DNA of 64,000 nucleotides from Icerya purchasi (Eukaryota; Arthropoda; Insecta; Hemiptera; Monophlebidae): the NCBI GenBank assembly GCA_039619475.1, contig CM077116.1, positions 273,916,758 to 273,980,757 on the forward strand. Reading direction: 5' to 3'. The notes beneath the pieces are model-generated. The model ran no database searches. It saw nothing but the letters and a program-made list of their open reading frames with translations, and had not been told where the DNA came from. A program made the translations under genes and the position numbers. The number at the start of each line of letters is the position of its first letter. Position 1 is the first letter of the stretch. Below, piece by piece: positions 23,204 to 36,500 of the stretch.

Positions 23204-25371
23204 GTAATTCCTTAACTAGGTCGTCAATCTTGCTGGTGAGCTTAAAGAAAAAAGAGAGAAAAAAAATTGCATCGAACACATGTCCCGGTTTTCTTTCTTT
23301 TCTTTTTTCGATTTTTCTGACGGATTTAGTCTCTCGATGGCGAGGTACAAATGATATCGTGTATGTAAATTTCAATAATCGTACAACGCCTCAGGGATAA
23401 TAAGAAAATCGCGTAACGAAATTGTTGCGAACGCTTTATAGGATATTTATCATTATGCGAAGGATAATGTAGTCAATTGAAACTGACTTTTCTATAAGAA
23501 TTACAGAAGACTCCTAGGATATGGTCGTCTTCCTGTGCTAGGGTCGAGTTAATACACAACAATAGAAGCATCATTAGAAAGGCTTTACATACCTCTTGTA
23601 TGTAACGGACTCCAATATTTCTCCTTTGTTTATTGGAAAAATGTTTTCAACCGGTCAGTTTAAAATCGATTATTCGCTTTCCGTTATTATTTAAATAATT
23701 CATTAATCTAAAATGCCGTTGTCGGTCGTAAAGGCTTAGTTATCAAGTCCTGGGTTTAATTCTTAGTTTATAGACGTGATTTTAGTATAGCGGCTTTATT
23801 CGCGTTTTTTTCTGGACCCCTGCCAAAAAAACAAAACCAAAAAAAATAACCAACAATTTTGGGATGAAAGTTGATCGATAGTAAATTATTCGCGACTTGC
23901 TCAGATTTAATCGTTTAACCGTAATAACATTCAGTACGGAGTGTAAGCGCTCTTGTGGCAATTTAGTAATCGTAAACGACATCTTTTAATTTATGTCAAA
24001 TAAAATTCGAACATTTCAGCGATGTTTTACTGTACCGCGCGAGCCCGGTCATTACGATATATAATATCGACGGTTTGTGGATCTTCCAGCGAGAACGTTA
24101 AATCGCTTCGCCGTTCGATTCATCCGCTTGAAATAGTTATAGTAATTTGCAGGTGATGCTAAATTGTTTTACTGACCTCGATTCTAATCCTAGATTGAAC
24201 ACCTTTGCCGGCCTAATCCGTGCACAAGTTCCCCAGTTTGAAATTCGGCATCTAAAAAAAATGTTTTCCATTTAACCGATAAATCGTTTTTACAGGTTAA
24301 TTTTCGATCACTTTTTCTTTTCTGACGTTTATTTTCTTTCCTCTTTCGATTTTTTTGTTTTCCCTTTTCCCTCAGTCTTTTCCGAGTTCATTTACTGATC
24401 CCGGTCATATTCGAGTTTGCATCCTCTCTGTTCAGGCATTCGTGTGAGTTGTGATGTCGCGAAGAAAGTGCACATAACAAGCGAACAATATTCCGGGCAT
24501 ACTTCAAGTGAAGGGAAATTTATTGTTTTTTTTGAATTTTCAAGCTGGATGATAATATCTTCTTAACTTCTAATCGGACTGTGTCGCTCCGCATAAGTGA
24601 TCAGATTCTTTTAAAACCCCGGCGGCATTCGCTTGACCTTTTTGACATAGCCAAACGACCACCCCATCTTTGTTTCTTCTAAACTACGTATAACCGTATC
24701 TATTATAATGTACTTCGGGCTTACCTCTGTTAGTTGTTAACATTTCCATTGAAACATTCACAAAATTCGAAAACTCGCCTTAAACAATATTAATGAACTG
24801 AGGCTAACAGAGTTAACTAAACGACTGCGAGCGCAGAAATGGCACTGAGACTAGGGACTAGGAACTAAGAGAAAGTGGTTGTAACCGGTTTTCAGCTCAT
24901 GGTGAAACTAAAGTTACACACAGGTGTGCTACCGATTTTCGACCAATTGGGCGCTTATTTCACACTATTCTATATGTGTGCGCTTTATTCAGCGTACACT
25001 TTTTTCGCTTAACCGTTAGTTGTGCCTGACGTATTTCGCTTTTAGAGGAGCCGGAAGTAACTTTATTGGCCTTAATTAAGCAGTCGCCGATAACGTCGTT
25101 TCCTGCATAATATCAGTTTTTATCCCTTCTGTCTGCTTGCTTTAACTAGCTCCAGTGGTCAATGTTTCCGGGCAAACGAAAGGACAAAGACTTTTATCCC
25201 TTTACAGGTCAAGTTTCTGAAAACTTAATATACCTTTTGGAAAGGTAAAAATAAAACGAAATTAATAGTTTTTCGCTATATTTATTATTCACTTCAAAAT
25301 TCGAAGAAAAGTAGTAAGTGACATATGTATTAATTCTTTATGTAGTTTTTGCAGACTGTCGAATGATGTGT

Positions 25372-25415
<44 letters not shown>

Positions 25416-26458
25416 TATTGTCCAATAATGGGGTTATTTTAATAACGTTGAGATTCGGGTAACAATCGAGAGTATTCGTTTCCTGAGAAATATACCACGA
25501 AGAAACTTAGATGTTATAGATAAGCCGATATCAGCGCTCGTGAAAATAATCTATAAAAATCGATAGTAACTTTTACGAAAAATAATACACATATTTAGCG
25601 CGGTGACATTTTTTTTTCTTAAACAATAATACTTGTTTCTCTTTGGAAGAGTTTTTAATTTTCGTTACAATTACTTTTTGTTTTTTTATGCGTACTATTA
25701 ATTATTTTCGATAAGAAATACAATACACATAATAGTTTGTTTTTTTTTTTTTTCATGGTGGGGGATTTATAAAACTTTAAACAAACTAGAAATATCTTTA
25801 TAACATAGAAACATTTCCCGGAAAATATAACGGGTACAAAATGGTAAGATGGGTTCGGCACGAGAATGTTTCTCGGTTACCCTAGTTAATGAACGTTATT
25901 CGCATTGGTCGGATTAAAAAATACCAATATGTTTCTTAGTAATGTAATTCATTTAAGATAATTTATAGTTTGTCATAAAAAAATTTTGTAATATTTTTAT
26001 TTCGCTATACCGTTTAACAAATACGGTGTATCGATTTTTGTCCGGGAGAAAAACTTGTCCCTCGCGAATAAGTTCCATTAGGGCCGGCACCTTCAAATTA
26101 GTCATCGAGCGTTCAGCCAATTGTAAACGAGATTTAAAGCAACAGAAAGAAGACGCCTCCAGAGAATTTCCCTGTTCGAGTTACATTATTAATCGTAACT
26201 TCGTATAAAATGTATACGATAGTGAATTTTACGTTCGGGACCGGGAAAGACAAAGCGAAATTTTAACGTAAAACTGGTTATTTTATTAGACAGGAAACAT
26301 CAACTCCGATTAAACGGTAAAAATCTAAAAGCACAATGAGGATCACTGCTACAAATTTTCAATTGCCGAAGGATCACGTGTCACCGTGAAATCCATATAG
26401 TGAAAGGACTCCCTTCAGGGAATCGATCTGAAGCAGCAGCTACTTAGTAAATCGATGA
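23204..26458. other. No recognisable gene
   Basis: AT-rich DNA with moderate CpG content. A (TA)n microsatellite interrupted by TG is at 25372-25419. A GC-richer patch at 25020-25200 carries no recognisable frame. Short unassigned open frames are at 25655-25861 minus and 26026-26208 plus. Confidence 0.4.
25372..25419. repeat. (TA)n microsatellite
   Basis: About 24 TA units with one TG interruption near 25396. Confidence 0.95.
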
Positions 26459-26612
26459 TCCATATGAACTTCACATAAGGTACTCTAGTTAGGGCAGTAC
26501 ACAAATCGGTTTCTTTCCGGTTTGCCTTTACTTTCCAGATCAGCTCTCCGGTACAGTTCAGTTTCGGATACATAGCCCCGGTGGAGTTAACTTTGGAACG
26601 AACCGAGTAGTC
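26459..26612 (-). mobile_element. SINE-like interspersed repeat, copy 2
   Basis: On the minus strand: GGTTCGTTCCAAAG, CCGAAACTGAACTGTACCGG, GAGCTGATCTGG, AAAGTAAAGGC, then AGTACCTTATGTGAAG. These are the same blocks in the same order as 22578-22742. A 75-codon stop-free frame runs through it (26639 down to 26415) behind a T-run and a TATAG, which imitates a spliced exon. The match to the other copies makes a repeat the better reading. Confidence 0.6.
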
Positions 26613-27083
26613 CCGATCTCCCGCGTTACCTATATTTCGAAAAAAAAAAAAAAATATATTATTTTAGCAAATATCTTATATCTGGGATTTTTAAATTTCT
26701 TATCGACTAGTAGCGAACGGACGGCAGTAATTATTTCTGTCAATGTGAATTCAAATGAAAGATGATTTTGCAAGTGTGATCAGTTGAAATTTCAAATTAA
26801 TATATATGCATTTTTTTTTCGTTATTTATACGCATCGATGTTTGAACAATCGATAGATATTTAATTGTATAGTACGCGGATTATATGCAGAAGAATGTTA
26901 TTGAAAACGCCGCGAGTGAGTGCGGAAAGTACATCAAATATACAGGAAAATTAAAATACAGGAAGATGGGGGACCTCAGTTGAAAAATCATAATTGATAT
27001 AGCGAGTTCTCTTGTATATTTTGCTTTTTGTTAAATATATTTATATATTAATTACAACGTAATTCTTAGGCTACCCCCCCCCC
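26613..27083. other. No recognisable gene
   Basis: AT-rich. Poly(A) at about 26639-26655 and a 12-C run near 27075-27086 border the degenerate repeat that follows. Confidence 0.45.
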
Positions 27084-27330
27084 CCATTCGAAAAAATGTC
27101 CCAAAAAAATTCCCCAATTTTATGTAACGCTAAATGTCCCAAAAAAATGTTCCAATTTTATGTAACGTTTGTTATATTTTGTAGGATTTTTGTTATTGTT
27201 ATTTAAAAAATGTCACAATTTTATGTAATGAAATATGTAACGAAATATGTAACGAAAAAATGTCTTAATTTTATATAACGGAAGTTAAATGTTAGAATAG
27301 GATTTTTGTGGTTATGTTATTTTTTGTGTG
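27084..27330. repeat. Degenerate tandem repeat
   Basis: Four diverged units each contain ATGTC(C/A/T), an A-run, CAATTTTATGTAACG or a close variant, and a variable tail. Two of the tails carry GTTA...GGATTTTTGT. Unit length varies from ~37 to ~75 bp. No coding meaning is seen. Confidence 0.65.
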
Positions 27331-27445
27331 TGTTGATGCCAGTAAGAATTACGTTGTAAATTTTGATCATTTTATACAAAGTATAGAAGAGAAAGAGACA
27401 GAAATGAAAGGAAGAGGGGTCAAGGGAGGCCAAAATGGCCGAATT

Positions 27446-27447
27446 TA

Positions 27448-27484
<37 letters not shown>

Positions 27485-27503
27485 TAAAAAAAAAAAAAAA
27501 AAA
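27446..27503. repeat. (TA)n followed by poly(A)
   Basis: TA dinucleotides at 27446-27482, then AAATT and an ~18-A run. A compound microsatellite, possibly derived from a retroposon tail. Confidence 0.9.
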
Positions 27504-28195
27504 AGGAAGGACCGTAGCGAAAGTGACAAAAATAATTAACGCAAGCTATTTTGAAATAAGGAAACCGCGTTCCTTGGACCGGGGACAGATGTCTTTGTAA
27601 CGGGAAACAATAAAGGCCGAAAATTGAAAAGAGGAAAGGCATCTCCATTGATGCAATTGAATAATCGTGATGCGAGTCAATACTCGTAGCTCGTAGATTA
27701 ATTTCTAGAATTCAGATTGCCGAACGAATCTTCGGGTGGGGTAGACGAAATGAAGAAGATTAGAAAAGAAAATGACTGGAAAAGAAGCGATAGGGCTCTA
27801 GGCAGAACCCGATTTGCTCTATTTGAGCTGTTTTTTCACGAGGGGGCATGATATTTTCCTGTTTTTCTTTCTAAAATAGTATAAACACGCATGCGGATTA
27901 AACAGGTGTAACCTAACAAACAAACGTCTAGTCTCCACAGTAGTTACGTCGGTTTTTAGTGCGACTACGCGATATAAGTATTGGCTAGAGTTTCATTTGG
28001 CAAGCGAAAATTTTAATTTCAGCTAATTTTAACAATATCACGAATATTGTGTAAAATGTCCTATTTGACCTAGAAGGTATAAAAAACACAATTCTACTTC
28101 ATTGATTTTTATAATGTTTTTAATACCCGATTACAGCGGGGGTGGGATTAACTGAACTTTAAAGTCATATACGCAACCAATAATATTAGTAGTAA

Positions 28196-28310
28196 TAATC
28201 AAATCAAATCAAATTTTTTATTATACATAAGTAACAAAATTATAAAATATAATATATAAAATAGAATTTTACTTAACTCCTGCTTACATGCAAAATACAT
28301 GAGCAGCAGG
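28196..28310 (-). mobile_element. Possible LINE 3' tail
   Basis: Read on the minus strand, the stretch ends in AAAAAATTTGATTTGATTTGATT, a short (TTTGA)n terminus of the kind found at the 3' ends of some insect LINEs. A plausible AT-rich 3' UTR precedes it. No coding sequence is recognisable upstream, so the call rests on the tail alone. Confidence 0.35.
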
Positions 28311-28329
28311 GTACATTCAGTACACATAA

Positions 28330-28384
<55 letters not shown>
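28330..28384. repeat. (AAT)n microsatellite
   Basis: About 18 perfect AAT units. The surrounding frame reads as poly-isoleucine and is not a gene. Confidence 0.97.
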
Positions 28385-28385
<1 letters not shown>

Positions 28386-30209
28386 GTATTAATATTATAT
28401 CACACCAAGGGAGAGGGAAAACAAAAAAAAGAAAAGTGCAATCGTTTCCCATCTGAAATTACGTCGATGCAGTCTGCTAACGAGCTAGATCAAGGAAAAA
28501 TCCCGGTCGATAAATTGAAAAAAAAAAAGTAATAAAATCGAGCCTTTCGAAAGCTCACGGGACATGGGGTAGTGTGGCCATTTTGAGAAATTAGCGAAGA
28601 AGAATTAATTTTCTCGCGGAATGGGTTTTTTAATTAAGTCCCCAACATCGCTGGACCGAAACAGATTCAGCGAGATCTACCTGCCCGGAAAAAAAAAAAA
28701 AAAAAAAAAAAAAAATTATAAAATAAAAGGTAAATAACTTACGCAACTGCGAGAATTAGTTCATTGCAATGACGAAGAGAGAGAGAAGAAAAAAAGCTGG
28801 GCGTGAAATTTTCCTATTGTTTCGAAAATAATCGGATTGTTAAAAGGAAATTGGCGGCAAAACTAAAATCACTTTTCGGGTAGAGTATGATATAGCTGAG
28901 TAGTATCGAGTGTATTTTTAATCGAGATGAAGGGATTCTGTGGCTACGTTCTAATAAAAACGCTCATTATTTTATCTCCGTTATCTTGTACGAGGATCAA
29001 TTTTACCTAGTACCAGGAATGTCACGCTCGTGACGGTTGTCCGTGACGATGACCGCATTCAGCTGCGAGAATGGTAAGAAGTTTGATATTCGGAACAATT
29101 ACGGCGATGGTATTTTTCGTTGGTAGCGCGCGTGTTGTTTGCGAGCCGGCTTTGGTCCACGTTCAGAATCAACTAGTTCTCTTTGCCGATAAACTAATAA
29201 ATTTCATTCTGTTGGCAGATACGACGGCCCGGGTAATAAATGAATTTACCGCAAACGGTAATAATAATAATGATCAAATTGCATAATTAGGATAAATGAT
29301 ATTCGAGGAACAAGTTAGCGTCTTTATTATTTTCGAAATATAATTATTGCCGGACCGGTCGAGCGATGCGTCGGTGATACAGATATTTTTACCGAAATAC
29401 AAAACGGGCTTGTCGTTCCGATCACAAGGTGTACTCGAACAGTGTAAGTGTAGCAGGTGATGCAATTACAGACTGATTAAGTGTAGTACCAGCGCAACTA
29501 ACAACTCTCGTTACCCCGATCTTACACGTTCAGCTGAACACTTCGTCTCACGCTTGTCCGCACTTAAAAATATTCTCTTCTGTTTTTCTTAAACTGCTGA
29601 ACCTGTGCGTGCGCCTTTCATCTCGCTTTCCGGGCGACAAAAACAGCGAAACCAGCTGAAAATGAAAACTAACGGTACTCGGCTGCTATTTGCCCCTTCG
29701 CCGGTCCGACCGAATGCATTCAGATGAAATCTTCTGCCCCTTCCCCCCCGATCGCCCCCCCCGCCAGTGAAATCGGCTCTATTTCACTGCCGAATTGATT
29801 AGATTACTTCGCCGTATTCTTCCGACTTTTTTTCTCCGAGTGTAAATTACAAAAAGTGAATTATAAAATGGCCCGTTTGACAGTTTTATGACGGTCTCCT
29901 TAATTAATAGGGGGAACTATGTTTACGCTTGTTCATTAGTCGCCTAATTTTTCACACATTTTACGACGAGACGACGCAGTTGGAGCTGAAATTAAAAAAT
30001 CGAATTATAAATATACGCTTAAAAACTTTCATAATCTAGAAAGCGTACCTCTTTTCGTTATTTTCACTAATTAGTAAAAAATGAAACAGAGACTATTGTT
30101 AATCGGATATCACAAATAACGACGCTTCGCATTGAGTATAATAAACAAATAATTAAACGAACAAGTTAAGTAAATAAATAAATGAGTATAATATTTAATT
30201 ACAATCTTC
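28386..30209. other. No recognisable gene
   Basis: Holds a 27-A run (28689-28715). A CpG-containing patch lies at 29000-29830. A 71-codon frame (29071-29286 plus) has a hydrophobic N-terminus resembling a signal peptide, but it has no homology I know and no splice or start context that decides it. I cannot support a gene. Confidence 0.4.
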
Positions 30210-30620
30210 ACGAATTGAAAACTCGTTTACTCAGCAAGCCAGAATTGTACATCTAAAAACGATGAATTAAATTCCGTATCCCTGGCTATAAAATAATTTT
30301 CACTACGGTACATGACTATGCACATGGTGGCATATTAATAGCTGTTAAATCAAAATATTATTATGAAATAATCGAGTTGAACACTGGACTACTAGCGTTA
30401 GCAGTCAAAGTTTGGTTTAAACAACCAATTACAATATGCACTGTGTATTTTACAGAGATAATTAGTACGGGACATTTCTTTTTTCATTGATAAAGCATCT
30501 GCCTAAACCGTTCATAATATTAGGAGATATGAACGCTCATAGCCCTATGTGGTCAAGCAAAAAGCCAAATTCAAGAGGCAAGATCATAGAAAATGCAATT
30601 AACGCATTTAACCTCACACA

Positions 30621-32324
30621 TTGCTTAATTTAACGGAGCCAACTCATTATAACTTTTCTTATCGAACATGGTCAAATATTGACTTAGCCTTGTGCTCCCC
30701 TCAATTGAGCAGTAAAATACAATTTTACGTACATCATGACCTCGGTGGAAGTGATCATTTTCCGATTATTATAAAAAGCCAGTTACAACCAGAAACTTCT
30801 ACTTATCCCGGAAATCATGTAAATCTGTTGCCGAAGTATAAAAGAACCAACTGGTTAAATTACAAAGCTCGATGTTCGTTACAATGCATTACATTGGGCA
30901 ATACTGACACCAGTGTGCAGACGTTTACAAACGCACTCATCGAGCAGGCAAAAAGATGCTCACCACCTAATAAAACTATTATACAAACTGGCAGCGTAAA
31001 AGTCCCTCGGTGGTCTAAGGACCGTGCAACTGCAATTAGAAACAGACGGAACGCTTTAAAAAAGTTAAAGTCGAATCCGAATATGGAAAACCATCTGAAT
31101 TTTAGAAGACTACGAGCAAAAGCCAGGTATATTCTCAAACAAGCAAAATTAAACTGCTGGAAGAACTATGTAGCAACCTTGAATCCTGGTACACCGACCA
31201 AAGTTGTGTGGAAAAAAATTAAATCCATCGAAAAGTCAACGCCATATTTTACACCGACATGCATAAAAATCGGTAGTAACATATGCACTAATATTGACAA
31301 AATTAACGCGGTGTTTGCAGAATTTTTTACAATGTCAACTAAAGATGAAAATCAATTTATAAACAATACAGAATTATCCAACACTGGTAAAAATGCTACT
31401 TTTGGTCTTAACTTTACCAGCAACAACCGAGAACCATATAACCAACCTATCACGATGGAAGAACTACGTACTGCCATTAAACGTACTAAACCGAAAGCAG
31501 TCGGTTCGAATAATTTTCACATTTATCTTTTAAAATATGCACCTGATTTTATATTAAAAATTCTGCTTGTAATTTACAATCGAATATGGTTCTCAGGTAA
31601 TCTCCCATTGCAATGGAAAAATGCCATTATAATCCCACTACTCAAGACAAATAAGAATCCAACACTCCTCGATAGTTACAGACCCATATCTCTTACATCA
31701 GTTCTATGTAAAGTGTTAGAAAAAATTATCAATGGCAGACTACTATGGGAAATCGAAACACGTAATTTATTTACAAATATTCAATATGGATTTCGGTCAG
31801 GACGATCTGATCCGATCCTTGCGTTACAGCGCTCCATAAGTAAAGCTTTCTCGAACAAGCACCGCTTATTAGCCGTCTTTTTCGATTTCAAGAAAGCATT
31901 TGACAACATATGGAGATACAAAATTCTTTTAACCTTACACTGCTGGAACTTCAAAGGCCGCCTTTGTATGTTTATTGCAAACTTCCTCTCTGATCGCCGC
32001 TTTCAAGTAAGATTGGGATCCGTTCTGTCTGATCCGCATACGGTATGGACAGGAGTTCCCCAGCGATCCGTTCTCAGCCCAACACTGTTTAATATCGCGA
32101 TAAATGATATTGTAAATCAAGTGCAAAAACCTGTAAAATCACTCCTTTTTGCAGACGATTTATGCACATTTCTTCCATGCACTGGTATCAACTTAGGAGA
32201 AAGCGTTCTGCAGAGCACAATTGATAGACTGCAACAATGGTCAGAAGATAACGGCCTTTGTTTTTCAACAACAAAAACCATAGCAACCCATTTCTGTAGA
32301 CGGAAAAAGTGCGACCGCATATAG
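30621..32324 (+). pseudogene. Reverse transcriptase part of the jockey-like element
   Basis: An open frame of 567 codons. Residues ~1-50 finish the endonuclease (WSNIDLAL, GGSDHFPI). The RT domain follows: AIIIPLLKTNKNP and YRPISLTSVLCKVLEKII (~335-375); FFDFKKAFDNIW (~420) with the first catalytic Asp; GVPQRSVLSPTLFN (~475), where Arg replaces the usual Gly of QGS; and SLLFADDLCTF (~508) with both Asp of the FADD box. The catalytic Asp residues are intact, but PKAVGSNNFH stands where a PG.D.I motif is normal. The frame ends in CRRKKCDRI at a shift, so the enzyme is truncated before the thumb. The annotated Met is not a natural start. Confidence 0.85.
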
Positions 32325-32384
32325 TAAGCTTAACTGTTAATAACAACCGTATAACACCCATAAATAAAGTTAAAATATTTAGGA

Positions 32385-33197
32385 ATGACATTTGACAGCA
32401 AACTCACTTGGAAAGCACACATTAACGCATTGAAAACTAGCTGCGGTAAAAAACTAAACCTACTGCGGAAGCTATCGCATACATCCTACGGCGCAAGCAG
32501 ACATAATCTATTAATGCTGTATCGTACCCTTGTAAGGTCCAAAATGGATTATGGTGCACCAGCCTATGCCTCCGCTAACATATCGACCCTAAAATGTTTG
32601 GATACTATCCATCATACCGCTTTGAGGTTGGCAACTGGAGCTTTCCGAACCTCCCCGATACCGAGTCTACTATGTGATTCAGCGGAGTGGCCATTTGATT
32701 TGCGACGAACTTATCTAACCGTGCTGGCTTTCAGCATCATAACGAGCACAGAGTCAAACTCTTCAGATGATACCACTGACAACCAGAACGGAACAACAAT
32801 TGATCACGTTATGCCCATTCTACGTCAGCTAAACATCCAAATTCCAGTACTGGCCCGGGACCCGATATCTCCTATACCACCATGGTGCAACCGAGCCCAG
32901 CGCGGCATACAGAGCTTTGTAAATGCGGAAAGCTCCGTTAAAACGATTAACAAACGTGCGTCAACTTCGAACGTAACGGTACCGTTTACCGACTTTAAAC
33001 ATCAGCTTAAATGCCATTTTAACAACATCTGGAACAGCGATCGGCAAAAGTTACCAACAGGAAATAAATTACGCTCCATAAAATCGTCCACGAAACCATG
33101 GCTTTCCTCAAGCCGAGAAAGCAGAAAACAGGAGGTAACGTTATGCAGACTACAACTTATGTACCACTCGTCTTACACACTCATATCTGCTAAATAA
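32385..33197 (+). pseudogene. Post-RT (thumb and C-terminal) part of the same element
   Basis: A 270-codon frame begins MTFDSKLTWKAHI, the K-YLG-TFD-LTW block that normally follows RT without interruption; the preceding KVKYLG residues lie in this frame just upstream. LLRKLSHTSYGA, YRTLVRSKMDYG, LDTIHHTALRLATGAFRTSP and LCDSAEWPFDLRRTYL follow, the standard order of jockey/I-like elements. W..S.R..RKQE near the end leads into the C-terminal zinc motif, which continues in another frame to about 33400. One continuous polyprotein with 30621-32324 was split by two small indels. Confidence 0.85.
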
Positions 33198-33535
33198 AGA
33201 ACCTGTGCCCCCCAGTGCCAGACATGTGATTGCTAATTAACCGTCGAACACCTGCTGATTAAATGTCCAGTTTATGAATATTATCGGAAACAACATGGAA
33301 TACCATCGAATTTAAAGGATTTGCTGTGCAACGAAGAAACCGTGCTTAACCAACTATTTCAGTTTTTAAATTCTTCTAATTTATTAAAGTTACTATAATT
33401 TTGCTAATCCTCGTTAATTTCTGTTTATTTTCCTTTTTTCCTTTCTTTCAACTTTCATAATTTTGCAATTTCTTGCCGTGTCTCTAGCCTAAGTTGCTGC
33501 GTACGACACGTAAAATAAATAAATAAATAAAAAAG

Positions 33536-36500
33536 AAACGAATAATATTCTACGTACGTAAATTAAATTTAACATGAAAAACACACCGTTAAGAGAAAAA
33601 AATCTGCCCAGAGAAAAGCGGGGAAAAGAGGAAAAAAATCAAAAATAAAATGAATAATTAAACAAACGAAACGGAAAACTAGATAATTAACAAGCCGTTG
33701 TCGAAGCAATGTATATAGGTGTGTATTTTATTAATAGCATAGAAATAGTTCAAAGATGATATGTTTTATCCTTCTGCGCTTAGGTATCTTCGTATCTTGT
33801 ACATTCGCTACATGTTTGTTCGATCCAGCTGTTTTAGCGAAGAATTGTATGTTTCAGTTGACAAAAGGGTGGCTCGTGAATTTTTTCGTTTTTTTTTTTT
33901 TTTTTAAGTTTTAATTTAAACAGTGTGCGGCACTGAGTGATTTTGCGTAATTTGCAATTTTTTGACGAAACGACTAAAAAACTGGTGCCACGCGTAGGTT
34001 TGATTAAGCTCTTATAAGTGTGATAAGTTAATCAAAAGTTAATCAATTTTTTTTTGATTAAAAATAAAGTGATATACAGAGACTCCCTATTATATAATTA
34101 ACGTATTTAGCGTGAACCCTCTGTCGAGCACACCGGAGTTTCAGGTCTTAAAATATAATAATAATAACCAATAGAAAAGAGGTCGTGATTTAACGAAAAG
34201 TATTGCGGTTTTATTGGAAGTAATTATGATTTTTTCCATTTTCTAAAAAAAATGGTTTGATATCTCGTTTGTTAATTTTTGTTTTTAATCGGATCGATTT
34301 TAAGAGCGAAATCTCTTCATCAGCGTACAATTACAACGCATTCTAGGGCGGGCAAGTAATTTAGTTGTAAATCAAGTACGAATGGGCACGTCCAATGTGG
34401 ATATTAGTCCCGATAATTTAAGTAGTCATTGAAAAAGTTCAATTCAAAAATACCGCAAAGCTGTTTCGTTGTCGAGTTACTAGACTGTGTATATTCAACT
34501 GAAATTATCGGTAACGGTATCGGTAATTTGAAACTGTCGCCAGTTTGGCTAAAGCCAAAAATTAGCGCGCGCCTGTGTATGTGTGAGTAATGTTATTAGA
34601 TAAAATCCATTTTGTCTATATTAGTCGTTCAGCAACTTCATAAAGATGCTGATAAGAAAAATCGGCCCGTAATTAATAGCCAGCCGGTTTAATTCCTTCC
34701 AGCTGAAGGGAAAGCGGCCGCGTAATAAACTAGAATATAGGAAAGCGAATAGCGGTTTTGTTCTTAATTTCATTTTGTTATGAATTTTATTTAAAATGCA
34801 GTGGCAACGGTTACTTCTTAGATTTAATGTGGCCGGTGCGAACATTTTAAACTTGCGTTGAAAAAAGAGTGAATATTAGCCAAAGAGAGTTTTGACTGTA
34901 AAATGTGTTTGATCTTGAAAGGTACATATTTAGATGGCCGTTATGGTTAAGGATTTTTCTTGGTAGATATTAAAAAGACAGCCTCTGTGGAACATTGCCT
35001 CGAAGCATGTCCAAATAATTTGGCGATTTTCCAGATTGTTGTTGTTCCAATTTTTGATTGTTCTGAAAGTTTAAAGCTTTTCTAACCGACACGTAGACAA
35101 AATCTCGCGAATAGTACGCGCGCACGTAATTTCGTAAAATAATTTTTATTCTTTACAATAATTAACGCTATTATATCCAGTGTACTCACTGAGTTTGTAT
35201 GATGGGATGTTTCCCGGTGTTTTTAGATATCCGTGAATTTCTTCATGCGCAGGTCTAAACGAAGCTCACCCCGCTAAAAAAAGAATCGTTTAATAATTAC
35301 GGAATTTCCGAAAATCAAGGATAGGCCGGTTAAGAAATAATAGGATGAAACCCGTTCGTCGTAATGGTCTGTGAACACGATGCAAAGATTAGTTCCAAAT
35401 TTCGTTTTTCGCTTTTTTGTTTCCATTTGGAAACACTACCCCGATGCCAATGATGAAAATTGTATAAAACAACCAATGAAAAAAAAAAAAAAAAAAAACA
35501 ACAAAAAACGGCATAATACAAAGATAAATCTATCGGGGGAAATTTACTTTTCTTCGATGGAGCAGTCGGGTGATTTTAAATTACTGAGGAAGATTATTGA
35601 TAAAAATGCGGAAAATTTGAATTATTTGCATTTCCCGATAGCTCGTAATATCACAATTACTTCGATTCGGAGTGGATTTCGTCATTCTAGATAGACTTTG
35701 CTAAAAAGAAAATAACGCTGGCGAATGTTAAACTGGCAATATAATATTTTCCTCCGTGTCAAAAGTTTTTTGCTTTTCTTTCTTTTTTCCTTGCCCGTGT
35801 GTATACAGAGACAATATAATCTAGGAAAGTTTGTTAGAATTTTTTTTCAGACGTTCCGGGCGTTTTATTAAATATTTCAAATATACGAATAATGCTTAAA
35901 ATGTTCTCTTTCACCGTAATCTCAAACCAAAATTCTGCTCGACATTACCGCTAGTTAATAAACTCTGTTCGCAGGTGATTTTCGCGCGGTGGTTACCTCA
36001 GAAGTTAAACCAATGTCCAGTACGTGAAACATAAACCAGTTGTGCCGAACATAAAATTTTCTTATACGAAGAAATGTCGTTTTACAGAATATACGTTATT
36101 TATGAGATTGTTTAAAAGGGGTAGTGAAATGCAGGAAAACGATATGATTTTTCTGCATAAACATTATAAGACGACCTTAACTATTGCGTACATTTATAGG
36201 AGAGTACATTTCAATTAAAACTGCGCCAATCTGAAGAAAAATAGAAAAATATACATTTTTATCAGCACAAAAATAACAGCTCCCCCACGGCGTAAGAATA
36301 ACGCTGTTATTAATATGCGGGCGCGTATATTATAGCGTCGATCTTTATAACGTATACTACTATTATATTTCTGTTTCGTAAACTGCCATTTAAAGTGTAC
36401 CGCTGTTCCACTGATTTCTATAATCAAGAAATTACGATTTAATAATTCGAAACGGGAAACTGATGGGATTAAAAATTAGTGAACAAGTGTAAAAACAGAA

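Larger units (their letters stand above)
30210..33535 (+). mobile_element. Jockey-like non-LTR retrotransposon, 5'-truncated
   Basis: The order is: partial apurinic endonuclease (HGGILIAVKSK at about 30325, GDMNAHSPMW at about 30527, SDHFPI at about 30751), reverse transcriptase, post-RT region, C-terminal Cys/His motif (CQTCDC then VEHLLIKCP near 33220-33270), short 3' UTR, then a (TAAA)n tail at about 33511-33532. It starts inside the endonuclease domain, so the gag-like ORF1 and the EN start are absent. Frameshifts break it within EN (~30490), between EN and RT (~30620), and near 32318 and 32375. No RNase H domain lies between the PPWCNRAQRG block and the C-terminal motif, as in the jockey clade proper. 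This is the best preserved element in the window. Confidence 0.9.

Noticed and set aside
26415..26639. A 75-codon stop-free minus-strand segment behind a polypyrimidine tract and TATAG, resembling a spliced exon (NCTGELIW...KVKANRKETDLC).
   Set aside because: The same nucleotide blocks occur at 22578-22742 and partly at 51053-51170, so it is a dispersed repeat. The open frame is incidental.
29071..29286. 71-codon frame with a signal-peptide-like N-terminus.
   Set aside because: Hydrophobic starts arise easily in T-rich DNA, and nothing else supports translation.
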